Source: Pseudomonadota bacterium
Lineage (GTDB): Bacteria; Pseudomonadota; Gammaproteobacteria; Steroidobacterales; Steroidobacteraceae
Direction of reading: 5' to 3'
Length of the DNA stretch: 20,353 bases
Assembly: GCA_023391335.1 (NCBI GenBank)
Contig: JAEWBG010000081.1
Span: forward strand, 1 to 20,353
Shown here: piece after piece, positions 13,202 to 20,353 of the stretch
Layout of the letters: every line of letters begins with the position of its first letter
Numbering within the stretch: the first letter of the stretch is position 1
Translations under genes and position numbers: made by a program
Notes under the pieces: generated by a model
The model's input: the letters and a program-made list of their open reading frames with translations, nothing else
Databases searched by the model: none
Told to the model about the DNA's origin: nothing

Positions 13202-15896
13202 GGTCGTTCTCCTCTATTCCATCCAACTTCGCACGAATGCGCCGTGCCAAGTCCTCGAGCCGATAAGGCTTCTGTAACAGTTCAATCCGTCCGTCGAGCA
13301 ACTGACGGTCCATAATTCCGCTCTCGCTAAATCCCGATGTCATCAGGATTTTCAACCCAGGTCGCCGCTCCGAGAGCTTTTGCACAAGCTGCGTGCCCAA
13401 CAGTCCGCCCGGCAGCATCACATCGGAAAAAACCAATGCGATTTCCGGGTACTCCATGAAGCGTTCCAAGGCTTGATGCCCGTTACACGCCTGTAGCACG
13501 CGATATCCCAAACTCGTCAGGATGTCGACCGTGGTGGCGCGAACTTCAGCGTTGTCTTCAACCACCAACACAGTTTCTTCGCCGCGCGGCAATTCAGGGT
13601 CCGCATGAGATGCAATCGGCAGCGCTTCGCTGCGTGCATGCGTCCTCGGGAAGTACAGATGCACGCTCGTGCCTTGGTTGGGCGCGCTGGTGATGTGAAT
13701 GTGTCCGCCGGACTGCTTCACAAATCCATACACCATCGACAGTCCCAAACCGCTGCCCTTGCCGACGTCTTTCGTGGTGAAGAACGGTTCGAAGACGCGC
13801 TTCAATGTCTGCGCCGTCATGCCGGATCCGGTGTCAGTCACTTCAAGCACGGAGTACTCGCCGTTGGCCAAGCCGTCTTCGCGCGGTGTGCGATCGGCCG
13901 TCACGCACACGTTGCGAGTGGCGAGCGTGATGGTGCCGCCGTTGGGCATCGCATCTCGGGCATTGATCACCAAATTCAACACTGCGTTCTCGAGCTGTCC
14001 CGGATCCGCTTTGGTCGGCCAGACATCGGGATCGAGCTGCTGACGAATGTCGATATCGCCGGTCAACGTACGCCGCAGCAGCTCATACATGCCGCCGATG
14101 AGCGCGTTCAAATCGAGTGTCCTCGGCTCGAGCACTTGCTGACGCGCGAATGCCAGCAGGCGGCGCGTGAGATCGGCGCCGCGCAGCGCCGCACTCAATG
14201 CCGTCTCGCTTTGACGCAGCAGGCGCGGACTCTGTTGCAGCGATCGCATCAACAACTGCATGTTGCCGACGATGACGGACAATAGATTGTTGAAGTCGTG
14301 AGCGATGCCGCCGGTGAGTCGTCCGATCGCTTCCATTTTTTGACTCTGCCGCAGCTCGGCTTCCAGTTGCCGCTTTTCCGTCATGTCGCGTGCCGCGACA
14401 ATGCAGCCCTGCACTTCACCGCTTTCATCGCGATGGGGCAGGAATGCCGCATCAAGATCGAGGACGCGCCCCTGTGCGTCCCGGAAGCGCCCCTGACCTT
14501 CGATCGCACTGCCGCTCAGCGCACGCTCGACGTAGGGTCCAATCGCGCCGTAGCGTCGATCGCCGATCACGTCATTGACCACTCGGCCGCGACTGCTCGC
14601 GAGCGGCACGTTAAAGAATTCTTGGAACGGACGATTCGCATAGACCAAGCGACGATCGCGGTCTGCGTAAGCGATAAACAGCGGCAGCGAATCCAGGATG
14701 GTGCCGTAGAAGGCCTGGCTGTGTCGCAGCGCTTCCTCCGCTTCGACTTGAGCACTGATGTCGCTCAATGCGCCGGCAATGCGCAACGGCCGGCCGGCTG
14801 CATCGCGCTCTGCGTGCCCGCGCAAGCGACACCACAAGATCTCGCCACCCCGCGACATCACTCGGCAACGCACATCCAACCGTTCTTGGTGCTCCAGATG
14901 CGCTCGAATCTTCGCCATGACCGTGGCGCGATCCTGCGCGTGCAACACGTTTTGAAACGCTTGAAACGTATCCGGGAAATCTTGTTCCGCGTAACCGACG
15001 ATGTCTCTAAAACGAGTCGCGTACCAAACATGCCCCGTCAGCAGATTCCAGTCGTATAGACCATCGGACGTGCCATGAACCGCGCGTGCCCAGCGCTGCT
15101 CGACGCTCGCTGCATCGTGCGCAGTCGCCATCTGCTCGGAAATGTCACGCACCACGCCGATCATTCTCAAGGGCGCGCCGGCCGCATCTCTGCGCACCAC
15201 TCGTGCGTATGCGCTGACCCAGCGTTGCTCCGCATCGCCCACGCTAAGCGGATACTCGGCACGGAATGCCGAAACGTGACCTCGATAGTGCTGTTCGAAG
15301 TGTTCCAGAATTTTTGGCTGATCCGCCGGCAATGCCAGGCGGTCTGCCAGTTCGGTGTGTGCGAGCAAGCGCTCGGGATGAATGCCGAGCGTGCTGCGCC
15401 AATGATCGTTGTAGTAAACCTCATCGCGTGCGACGTTCCAGTCCCACATCGCAAGGCCCGACGCTTCGGTAGCGATTTCCAGCCGCGCTTCGCTGGCGCG
15501 AAGCGACTCACGCATGCGTTTGTGCTCGCTGATCTCCTGCAGTGTGACGACCACGTCCGCGGATTTTTTGGCGCGTGGGCCGAATGAGATTCGCACCGAT
15601 CGCTCCGATTCGTCCGAGCAGCGAATGCCCCAATCGGTCGTGAACGGTTTGCCCTGATGTAGCGAGGTGCGAAGTTGCTGGAGGACTGACCCATCACCGC
15701 TGGGGTCATGCAGCGAGAACAGCGTCTTGCGGTCGAGATCTTCAGGGCTGCAGCCGGTCAGATGAGCGAACGCGGCGTTGCAGTAACGAATGGTCCCCAA
15801 TGCGTCACCACTCGCGACCACGCACACGGCGATCGGTAACGAGTCGTACGCCTCGTACGAGACGCACGGTGCAGAGGATTGCCCTTCGGCGTACAT
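13188..15896 (-). CDS. Soluble PAS hybrid sensor histidine kinase (PAS x4-HisKA-HATPase-REC)
   Basis: A 902 aa hybrid kinase with no transmembrane helix. Four PAS-type domains are visible: about 10-128; 131-258 and 262-388, both PAS-fold-3-like with a W/R-rich beta end and DISEQ / DISAQ; and 390-512. The HisKA domain has H533 in GGIAHDFNNLL. The HATPase domain (about 632-752) has NLVINARDAM, DTGSGM and GKGSGLGLSMVYGF. The C-terminal receiver (775-892) has D825 in FSDVMLPGG and K876 in QKPY. From HisKA onward it closely resembles the kinase at 4754-7147, which has a transmembrane helix and one PAS fewer. It overlaps the second REC-EAL gene, its probable partner. The ATG lacks a clear ribosome site. 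The promoter must lie in the hairpin-rich 15897-16058 region or beyond. Confidence 0.93.
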   Translation of the reverse strand: MYAEGQSSAPCVSYEAYDSLPIAVCVVASGDALGTIRYCNAAFAHLTGCSPEDLDRKTLFSLHDPSGDGSVLQQLRTSLHQGKPFTTDWGIRCSDESERSVRISFGPRAKKSADVVVTLQEISEHKRMRESLRASEARLEIATEASGLAMWDWNVARDEVYYNDHWRSTLGIHPERLLAHTELADRLALPADQPKILEHFEQHYRGHVSAFRAEYPLSVGDAEQRWVSAYARVVRRDAAGAPLRMIGVVRDISEQMATAHDAASVEQRWARAVHGTSDGLYDWNLLTGHVWYATRFRDIVGYAEQDFPDTFQAFQNVLHAQDRATVMAKIRAHLEHQERLDVRCRVMSRGGEILWCRLRGHAERDAAGRPLRIAGALSDISAQVEAEEALRHSQAFYGTILDSLPLFIAYADRDRRLVYANRPFQEFFNVPLASSRGRVVNDVIGDRRYGAIGPYVERALSGSAIEGQGRFRDAQGRVLDLDAAFLPHRDESGEVQGCIVAARDMTEKRQLEAELRQSQKMEAIGRLTGGIAHDFNNLLSVIVGNMQLLMRSLQQSPRLLRQSETALSAALRGADLTRRLLAFARQQVLEPRTLDLNALIGGMYELLRRTLTGDIDIRQQLDPDVWPTKADPGQLENAVLNLVINARDAMPNGGTITLATRNVCVTADRTPREDGLANGEYSVLEVTDTGSGMTAQTLKRVFEPFFTTKDVGKGSGLGLSMVYGFVKQSGGHIHITSAPNQGTSVHLYFPRTHARSEALPIASHADPELPRGEETVLVVEDNAEVRATTVDILTSLGYRVLQACNGHQALERFMEYPEIALVFSDVMLPGGLLGTQLVQKLSERRPGLKILMTSGFSESGIMDRQLLDGRIELLQKPYRLEDLARRIRAKLDGIEENDRVPA

Positions 15897-15929
15897 GCGC
15901 GTTAGTTGCGAGAATGGATGAATGACATA

Positions 15930-16011
15930 AAGCTTGGCTGCGCGTACGCGCGAGGCAAGCTTGCCGCAACACCCGCGAGAAAAAATGTGTTGCGGCGCCC
16001 GCGATTGCGGG
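15930..16011. repeat. Three abutting inverted repeats between kduD and the hybrid kinase
   Basis: First, AAGCTTG (15930-15936) and CAAGCTT (15956-15962) enclose a perfect 12-base palindrome GCGCGTACGCGC (15940-15951). Second, directly next, GCCGCAACAC (15963-15972) pairs with GTGTTGCGGC (15987-15996), a perfect 10-bp stem with a 14-base A-rich loop. Third, CCCGC (15998-16002) pairs with GCGGG (16007-16011) around GATT. No T-run follows any of them on the minus strand. They could serve as a terminator or processing block after kduD, as binding sites for the kinase promoter, or as a REP-like element. Confidence 0.6.
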
Positions 16012-16058
16012 ATTAGGGAGAAGTCGTAGCAGCGTTCGAGGAACTGCCGGTCAGCAAA

Positions 16059-16823
16059 TCAACGCGCCAGCCATCCACCGTCGACGGGAAGGATGGAGCC
16101 GTGCACGTAGTCGGATGCGGCCGAAGCGAGAAAGATCGCCGCCCCCGCAAGATCGGACGGCTTGCCCCAGCGAGCCGCAGGAATGCGGCCAAGAATGTCT
16201 CGATTGCGAGACTCGTCCGCCCGCAGCGCTTGCGTGTTGTTGGTTTCGAAATAGCCCGGCGCGATGGCGTTCACATTGATCCCGCTCGCGGCCCACTCGT
16301 TCGCGAGCAGTCGCGTGATGCCCGCCAAGCCGCTTTTACTTGCGGTGTACGAGGCCGTGCGAATGCCGCCTTGAAATGACAGCATCGAGACGATGTTGAT
16401 GATCTTGCCGCCGCGCCCGGCATCGATCATCGCTTTGGCTGCCGCTTGAGCGAGAAAAAACGGCGTCTTCAGATTCACATCCAACGCAGAATCCCACTCT
16501 TCTTCTGTGAAGCTGAGTGCGTCGTTTCGGCGAATCACGCCTGCGTTGTTCACCAACACATCGATGCGCCCGAGGACGCGCACCGTTTCGTCCACGATGC
16601 GTTTCGCCCCGCTGCTCACCGCGAGATCCGCTTCGATTGCATGGAAGCGGCGCCCTGCAGCCGTGACGTGTTCGCGTGTCTCGCGAATATCCGAGCGCGC
16701 GACACCGGCGATATCCGCACCGGCATTGGCGAGCGCAACCGCTATTGCCTGGCCTAGTCCGGTGTTGGCGCCGGTCACCAGTGCTACTTTGTTCTGCAGC
16801 GAAAACAGTTGCGTGGCTTGCAT
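16059..16823 (-). CDS. kduD: 2-dehydro-3-deoxy-D-gluconate 5-dehydrogenase (KduD), SDR family
   Basis: A 254 aa short-chain dehydrogenase. KduD interconverts 3-deoxy-D-glycero-2,5-hexodiulosonate (DKII) and 2-keto-3-deoxy-D-gluconate with NAD(H), the step after KduI in breakdown of unsaturated uronates from pectin. The cofactor motif TGANTGLG is at 18-25, NNAG at 92-95, and the catalytic Ser146, Tyr159 and Lys163 (YTASK) are present. PGYFETNNTQALRAD and the C-terminal VDGGWLAR are characteristic of KduD rather than of SDRs in general. It starts 5 bp after the kduI stop, so the two genes form an operon. Length matches the family (about 250). It is cytoplasmic. A sugar SDR of different specificity is unlikely given kduI beside it. 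Confidence 0.93.
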   Translation of the reverse strand: MQATQLFSLQNKVALVTGANTGLGQAIAVALANAGADIAGVARSDIRETREHVTAAGRRFHAIEADLAVSSGAKRIVDETVRVLGRIDVLVNNAGVIRRNDALSFTEEEWDSALDVNLKTPFFLAQAAAKAMIDAGRGGKIINIVSMLSFQGGIRTASYTASKSGLAGITRLLANEWAASGINVNAIAPGYFETNNTQALRADESRNRDILGRIPAARWGKPSDLAGAAIFLASAASDYVHGSILPVDGGWLAR

Positions 16824-16828
16824 CGCGC

Positions 16829-17677
16829 TTATTGGAGCTGGCAGATGTCGAGCACGTTCATGTCGGTGTAATCGAGATTTTCACCGCCCATCGCCCAGAT
16901 AAAGCTGTAATTGCGTGTCCCTGCGCCCATGTGAATCGACCACGACGGCGACATCACAGCTTCATCGTTTCGCATGACGAGACTGCGCATTTCCTGCGGC
17001 TCGCCCATGAAGTGCATGACACGCTGATCGGCGTCCAAGTCGAAATAGAAATAAACCTCGGAGCGCCGATCGTGCAGATGCGGCGGCATCGTGTTCCATA
17101 CACTTCCCGGCTTGAGAATCGTCAGCCCCAATAACAACTGCGCAGATTTGCAGGTCGCGGGCACGATGTATTGATAAATCGTGCGTTCGTTCGAGGTTTC
17201 CAACGCGCCACGCTGCAGCGGCACCGCTTTGTCGATGGAAATGTGGACGAGTTCGAAGCGCGCGTGGGCGGGCGTCGAGGCAAGATAAAACTTCGCCGGC
17301 GTTGCACTATCAACCGATTCGAAGCGCACGTCCGTGCTGCCCATCGGCACGTAGAGGCCGTCTTTGGGCACTAACTCCACCGTGCGGCCATCGACCGTGA
17401 CACGACCTTTGCCGGCACCCACGTTCACGATGCCGAGTTCTCGGCGTTGTAGAAAAGGCTGGCCCGCCGCTGACTGCGGTTCGGTTTGAGCCGGCAGCGT
17501 TACGGGCTTAGAAGTCGGCATCGCGCCGCCGATCACGAAGCGCTCGTAGTGCGCGTAGTTCAGCGTGACGGAATCGGGATTGAACAGCCCTTCGATCAGA
17601 TAGCGCTGCCGAAGCTGCTCGTTACTCGCCCCGGCCATCATGTCCGGGTGCGTCGCGTGGTAGACCTTTTTGAACAC
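16829..17677 (-). CDS. kduI: 5-dehydro-4-deoxy-D-glucuronate isomerase (KduI)
   Basis: A 282 aa cupin-fold isomerase that converts 5-keto-4-deoxyuronate (DKI) to DKII in pectin/uronate catabolism. The zinc ligands are recognisable as H200, H202 and E207 in PPHLHDRRSEVYFYF and H249 in SWSIHMGAGTRNYSFIW; each is four residues on from the known E. coli positions, which matches the four extra residues in length. ENLDYTDMNVLDI near the C-terminus is also typical. The start is GTG 17677, with GAGG about ten bases upstream. It leads the kduI-kduD operon, and a LacI-style operator lies 35-49 bp upstream of the start. The LacI-family gene precedes it in the same direction, with a 162 bp gap. Confidence 0.95.
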   Translation of the reverse strand: MFKKVYHATHPDMMAGASNEQLRQRYLIEGLFNPDSVTLNYAHYERFVIGGAMPTSKPVTLPAQTEPQSAAGQPFLQRRELGIVNVGAGKGRVTVDGRTVELVPKDGLYVPMGSTDVRFESVDSATPAKFYLASTPAHARFELVHISIDKAVPLQRGALETSNERTIYQYIVPATCKSAQLLLGLTILKPGSVWNTMPPHLHDRRSEVYFYFDLDADQRVMHFMGEPQEMRSLVMRNDEAVMSPSWSIHMGAGTRNYSFIWAMGGENLDYTDMNVLDICQLQ

Positions 17678-17711
17678 CGCTATCTCGCCTCAATCTCTGC
17701 AATGGCAGCCA

Positions 17712-17726
17712 TGGTAACCGGTGTCA
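17712..17726. promoter_or_regulatory. Candidate LacI-family operator upstream of kduI
   Basis: TGGTAACCGGTGTCA contains a palindromic ACCGGT core with central CG (17717-17722), the shape of many LacI-family operators. Outer arms are only partly symmetric. It lies 35-49 bp before the kduI start codon and just after the LacI-family gene, so repression of kduI-kduD from this site is plausible. No matching copy was noticed elsewhere in the window. Confidence 0.4.
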
Positions 17727-17760
17727 GAGACGGAGCCAAGGGGGGCGTTAGAAACGCAGT

Positions 17761-17829
17761 GAGGAGTGAGTAAAGTGAGGAAGTGAATTTATGGCTTACC
17801 TGCGATCTTCACCTTACTCACCTTCTCAC
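17761..17829. repeat. GTGAG-rich imperfect inverted repeat after the LacI-family gene
   Basis: GTGAGTAAAGTGAGG (17766-17780) is mirrored by CTTCACCTTACTCAC (17807-17821), 13 of 15 paired. Weaker pairing extends outward to GAGGAG and CTTCTCAC. It begins 11 bp after the LacI-family stop, so it may terminate that transcript, but no T-run follows. A further small hairpin GCGTT-AGA-AACGC lies at 17746-17758. The word content resembles that of the repeat at 11920-12005, suggesting one family of intergenic elements. Confidence 0.5.
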
Positions 17830-17839
17830 GCGCTTCGCG

Positions 17840-18940
17840 CTACTGCCTTGGCCTCCCTGACGACTCGCGCACGACGAGATGCGGGAACACGGTGGATGCG
17901 GCGACTGAGGGACCTTCGCTTCGTGAAGCCTTGGCGATGAGCTTTTCGGCGGCGATTCGGCCCATATCCCGAATCGGCTGCCGCATGGTGGTCAGCGACG
18001 GACATAAGCGTGATGCGAGGGGGCTATCGTCAAATCCGATGACGGTCAGATCGTCCGGAATCTTGAGCCCACGCAAATAGGCCGTCCGATAGACGCCGGC
18101 AGCAGTCTCATCGTTACCGGCAAAGATTGCGGTCGGTCGCGGGTTCAGCGAGAGCAACAGCTCGGCGCAAGCCGCGCCCGACTCGAAGGTGTAAGCGCCT
18201 TCGGCAAGATAGTCAGACGAAAGCGTCAGACCTCGATCGGCAAGTGCATTCGTGAATCCTTCCAGACGCTCCATGGCAGAACGCCATGCGGGCGGCCCCA
18301 TGATCATGCCGATTCGCGTGTGACCCAACTTCGCCAGGTGCTCCGCGACTTCGGCAGCCGACTGGCGGTCCATTGAGACCACCACGTTGTCAGGTGAATC
18401 CAATGCTGCAGAGAGCACACGCACGTAAGGGCACTTGATCTCCTTCAGCATCGTCGCGAGCGCTGGGTTCTCCGAGATCGGCGGCACCAGAATGACGCCG
18501 TCCAATTTTTGCCGGCCGATCAATTCGCGGATGTCGGTCAAGAACTCTGGACTGTTGCGATCGCAGGGATGCACGACCAATTCGTACCCTTGCCGTCGCA
18601 ACGCGGCCAAGGCGCCTTCTTGAATGTTGATGATGTACGGCGCGTTCGGGTTGTCGTAGATCAAGCCCATTAGATACGAGCGTCGGAACGCCAGGCCACG
18701 CGCTTGAGGGTCCGGACGAAACCCGACCTTCTTGATGATCTCGTTGACGCGCTTGCGCGTCTCTTCGTGAACGTATGGCGACTCGTTGATGACTCGCGAG
18801 ACGGTTTTCTTGGAGACATTCGCGAGCCGCGCGATGTCGTTGATCGTGTGCTTATCCTTTCCGAGTTGGGGAGCAAAGTCCGCCGCGGTGGGCGGCGTGG
18901 GCGTGCGGCGAGTACTTTTTTTGGCGACTTTCTTCGCCAT
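17840..18940 (-). CDS. LacI-family transcriptional regulator, probable regulator of the kdu genes
   Basis: A 366 aa LacI/GalR-type regulator. A Lys-rich N-terminal extension (about 1-28, MAKKVAKKSTRR) precedes the DNA-binding domain. The helix-turn-helix is at about 31-53 (TINDIARLANVSKKTVSRVINES) and the hinge near 75-86. The periplasmic-binding-like effector domain follows from about 88, with GLIYDNPNAPYI, a GMIMGPP segment, IFAGNDETAAGVY and VIGFDDSPLA, all family hallmarks. The ATG has GAGG seven bases upstream. The location directly upstream of kduI-kduD, same strand, suggests it controls uronate catabolism in response to a pathway intermediate; the effector cannot be read from sequence. 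The N-terminal extension is longer than in classic LacI proteins. Confidence 0.92.
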   Translation of the reverse strand: MAKKVAKKSTRRTPTPPTAADFAPQLGKDKHTINDIARLANVSKKTVSRVINESPYVHEETRKRVNEIIKKVGFRPDPQARGLAFRRSYLMGLIYDNPNAPYIINIQEGALAALRRQGYELVVHPCDRNSPEFLTDIRELIGRQKLDGVILVPPISENPALATMLKEIKCPYVRVLSAALDSPDNVVVSMDRQSAAEVAEHLAKLGHTRIGMIMGPPAWRSAMERLEGFTNALADRGLTLSSDYLAEGAYTFESGAACAELLLSLNPRPTAIFAGNDETAAGVYRTAYLRGLKIPDDLTVIGFDDSPLASRLCPSLTTMRQPIRDMGRIAAEKLIAKASRSEGPSVAASTVFPHLVVRESSGRPRQ

Positions 18941-19183
18941 CGACGATCCTCAACTGGATGCCGCGGTGAACGTTCGCGGCTGCGTGGAGGATACAACGCC
19001 GCAGTTCAGCAAAGAAGAATTTCACTCGGAGAAGCAAGAACGAGAGCCGGACGCACACAAAGAGCACAAAGAGACACAGAGATCACAAGACTTGCTGCAT
19101 GAGCCAAAGAATAGGACGGTGCTCGTCACAGGATTCCAGGAGGACGGTGTTTCTCCTCAGTTGTTATGTACTAGTCAGAACAA
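18941..19183. other. Upstream region of the LacI-family gene, with CACAAAG-type repeat
   Basis: This gene-free stretch should hold the promoter of the LacI-family gene. A perfect 8-base palindrome GAACGTTC with central CG (18968-18975), set in a wider imperfect palindrome 18961-18980, lies about 28 bp before the start codon and could be an autoregulatory operator. At 19037-19086 is a repeat of CACAAAG-like words with CCGGACGC, the inverted counterpart of the elements at 16-46 and 60-103. Nothing recognisable was seen in 19087-19183 before the insertion sequence. Confidence 0.4.
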
Positions 19184-20352
19184 GATCTGACAGTTACCCG
19201 GCTCGATGCCTTTGGGGTGTCAGAAGAAGTTAGGCAATGAGCTTCTCCTGACAGATACGCTTGCCCTCATCGAAGGTTGCGATCGGCGTTCGACCGCAGC
19301 ACATTTTGCCTTGATGCGTGCGCTCATAGTTATACGAGTGCATCCATTGATCAAGATCACTCTGTAGCTGCTCGATGCTGCTGTAGAGCTTCTTGCGGAA
19401 GGCGACCTGATAAAACTCATTGAGCACTGTCTTGTGGAAGCGCTCGCAGATGCCGTTAGTCTGCGGAGATTGTGCTTGGGTCTTGGTGTGCTCGATATCA
19501 TTGATGGCCAAGTACAGCTGATACGCATGCTGTTCGGCCTTGCCGCAGTACTCAGTGCCTCGGTCGGTGAGGATGCGCAGTAACTGCACGCCGTGGCTTT
19601 CGTAGAAGGGCAGGACGCGATCGTTGAGCAGATCGGCCGCAGCGATCGGCGTCTTAGTCGTGTAGAGCTTGGCAAAGGCGACCTTCGCGTAAGTGTCCAC
19701 GAAGGTTTGCTGGTAGATGCGCCCGACCCCTTTCATGTTGCCGACGTAGAAGGTGTCCTGCGAGCCGAGATAGCCGGGGTGTGCCGTTTCAATCTCCCCG
19801 CACGCCGCATCGTCTTCTTTCTTGCGCTCCAGCGCTTGCAGCTGCTTCTCGGTGAGTGGCCCGCCTTCTGCCGCAATCCGCTTCTCAAGCGCGGCTAGGC
19901 GCAGCTTGAAGGTCTGCAGCCCGTGCCGCAGCCACACCGAGCGCACGCCACCCGAAGAGATGAACAGATTGCGCTGGCGCAGCTCATTGGCCACTCGATG
20001 CTGACCGGCAGCCGGATTTTCGAAGGCGAACTCCACGACCGCTTTCTCGATCGCTTCATCGACGCGGTTCTTCAGATTCGGGCTGCGTCGGTCCTTGTGC
20101 AGCAGCGCCTCTAAGCCACCCGTCTCCTTCGCTTCTTTGACTCGATAGAACGTATCTCTCGACACGCCCATCAGCCGACAAGCTTGGGAGACGTTCTCCA
20201 GCTCCTCAGCGAGATTCAACAGACCGAGCTTGTGCTTGATGATGCTCTGACTTACAACACTCATGCGGGGTTATTCCTCTTAAGTTTGATGCTTGCCTGG
20301 TAACAAACATCGAACCGGATAACCCCGTCTCTTTCAAGACGACTGTCAGATC
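19184..20352. mobile_element. IS481-family insertion sequence
   Basis: A 1169 bp element bounded by perfect 11-base inverted repeats, GATCTGACAGT at 19184-19194 and its complement at 20342-20352. A second shared block, TTACCCGGCTCGATG on the left (19194-19208) and TTATCCGGTTCGATG on the right, matches 13 of 15, but sits about 19 bases further inside on the right end. Exact ends are uncertain by a base or two. The window stops right after the right end, so a target-site duplication cannot be tested. It contains one transposase gene and no passenger gene. Confidence 0.8.
19230..20264 (-). CDS. IS481-family transposase (DDE)
   Basis: A 344 aa transposase that appears full length. An N-terminal helix-turn-helix (about 8-45, NVSQACRLMGVSRDTFYRV) is followed by a second HTH-like segment (about 65-115) and a basic/coiled stretch (120-150). 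The rve-type integrase core covers about 160-335. Probable catalytic residues are D170 in GSQDTFYVG, D234 in LTDRGTEYCG and E274 in NGICERFHKTV, the last two motifs being typical of IS481. No frameshift or internal stop is seen, in contrast to IS3-type elements that need a shift. It occupies most of the element. AGAGGA lies about ten bases before the ATG. The gene is probably active or recently so. Confidence 0.93.
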   Translation of the reverse strand: MSVVSQSIIKHKLGLLNLAEELENVSQACRLMGVSRDTFYRVKEAKETGGLEALLHKDRRSPNLKNRVDEAIEKAVVEFAFENPAAGQHRVANELRQRNLFISSGGVRSVWLRHGLQTFKLRLAALEKRIAAEGGPLTEKQLQALERKKEDDAACGEIETAHPGYLGSQDTFYVGNMKGVGRIYQQTFVDTYAKVAFAKLYTTKTPIAAADLLNDRVLPFYESHGVQLLRILTDRGTEYCGKAEQHAYQLYLAINDIEHTKTQAQSPQTNGICERFHKTVLNEFYQVAFRKKLYSSIEQLQSDLDQWMHSYNYERTHQGKMCCGRTPIATFDEGKRICQEKLIA

Positions 20353-20353
20353 A

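Noticed and set aside
13605..15587. Long plus-strand frames (226, 253 and 170 codons) opposite the second hybrid kinase
   Set aside because: They are antisense shadows of conserved kinase domains; no recognisable motifs or ribosome sites.
16051..16296. Second minus-strand frame overlapping the 3' end of kduD
   Set aside because: It is an out-of-frame reading of kduD; the catalytic and C-terminal motifs are all in the 254-residue frame.

Overview
The window looks like a chromosomal segment of a GC-rich proteobacterium, roughly 60% GC by eye. NarL/FixJ two-component proteins, GGDEF/EAL proteins, KduI/KduD under a LacI-type regulator and an ECF-sigma/DUF4097 operon together fit a free-living, polysaccharide-degrading gammaproteobacterium of the Xanthomonadales/Steroidobacter type. 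The lineage is an inference from gene style, not from a marker gene. No rRNA, tRNA or CRISPR array was seen.

Layout, left to right. (1) 1-135: short repeats rich in CTTTGTG and GTCAC. (2) 136-1095 (-): a REC-GGDEF diguanylate cyclase. (3) 1247-3389 (-): an ECF sigma factor, a single-pass membrane protein (probable anti-sigma) and a secreted DUF4097-type beta-repeat protein, joined by two ATGA stop/start overlaps. (4) 3589-9400 (-): a four-gene signalling operon, transcribed as PAS-HisKA_3 histidine kinase, NarL-type regulator, membrane hybrid kinase, REC-EAL phosphodiesterase. (5) 9657-11909: a second NarL-type regulator (-) divergent from a REC-PAS-HisKA_3 kinase (+). (6) 12005-15896 (-): a second hybrid kinase and a second REC-EAL protein, overlapping by 14 bp. 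(7) 15897-16058: three abutting inverted repeats. (8) 16059-18940 (-): kduD, kduI and a LacI-family regulator, a module for the late steps of pectin/uronate breakdown. (9) 19184-20352: an IS481-family insertion sequence with an intact transposase.

The main system is the signalling block at 3589-15896. It holds four histidine kinases, two NarL-type regulators and two REC-EAL phosphodiesterases. The two REC-EAL proteins are clear paralogues, as are the two HisKA_3 kinases, the two NarL regulators and the two hybrid kinases. The simplest reading is two copies of one four-part module: a kinase/transcription-factor pair plus a hybrid-kinase/c-di-GMP-phosphodiesterase pair. One copy is a colinear operon; the other is rearranged, with its HisKA_3 kinase inverted and given an N-terminal receiver. 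With the nearby GGDEF protein, the region could set c-di-GMP level and gene expression from several PAS inputs. No signal can be read from the sequence.

Intergenic DNA is structured: two GTGA-rich inverted repeats, one holding a tandem 7-mer; a TAGGGGAT/ATCCCCTA palindrome followed by a terminator-like hairpin ahead of the four-gene operon; direct repeats ahead of the sigma gene; and a LacI-style operator ahead of kduI. No gene-free stretch exceeds 300 bp.
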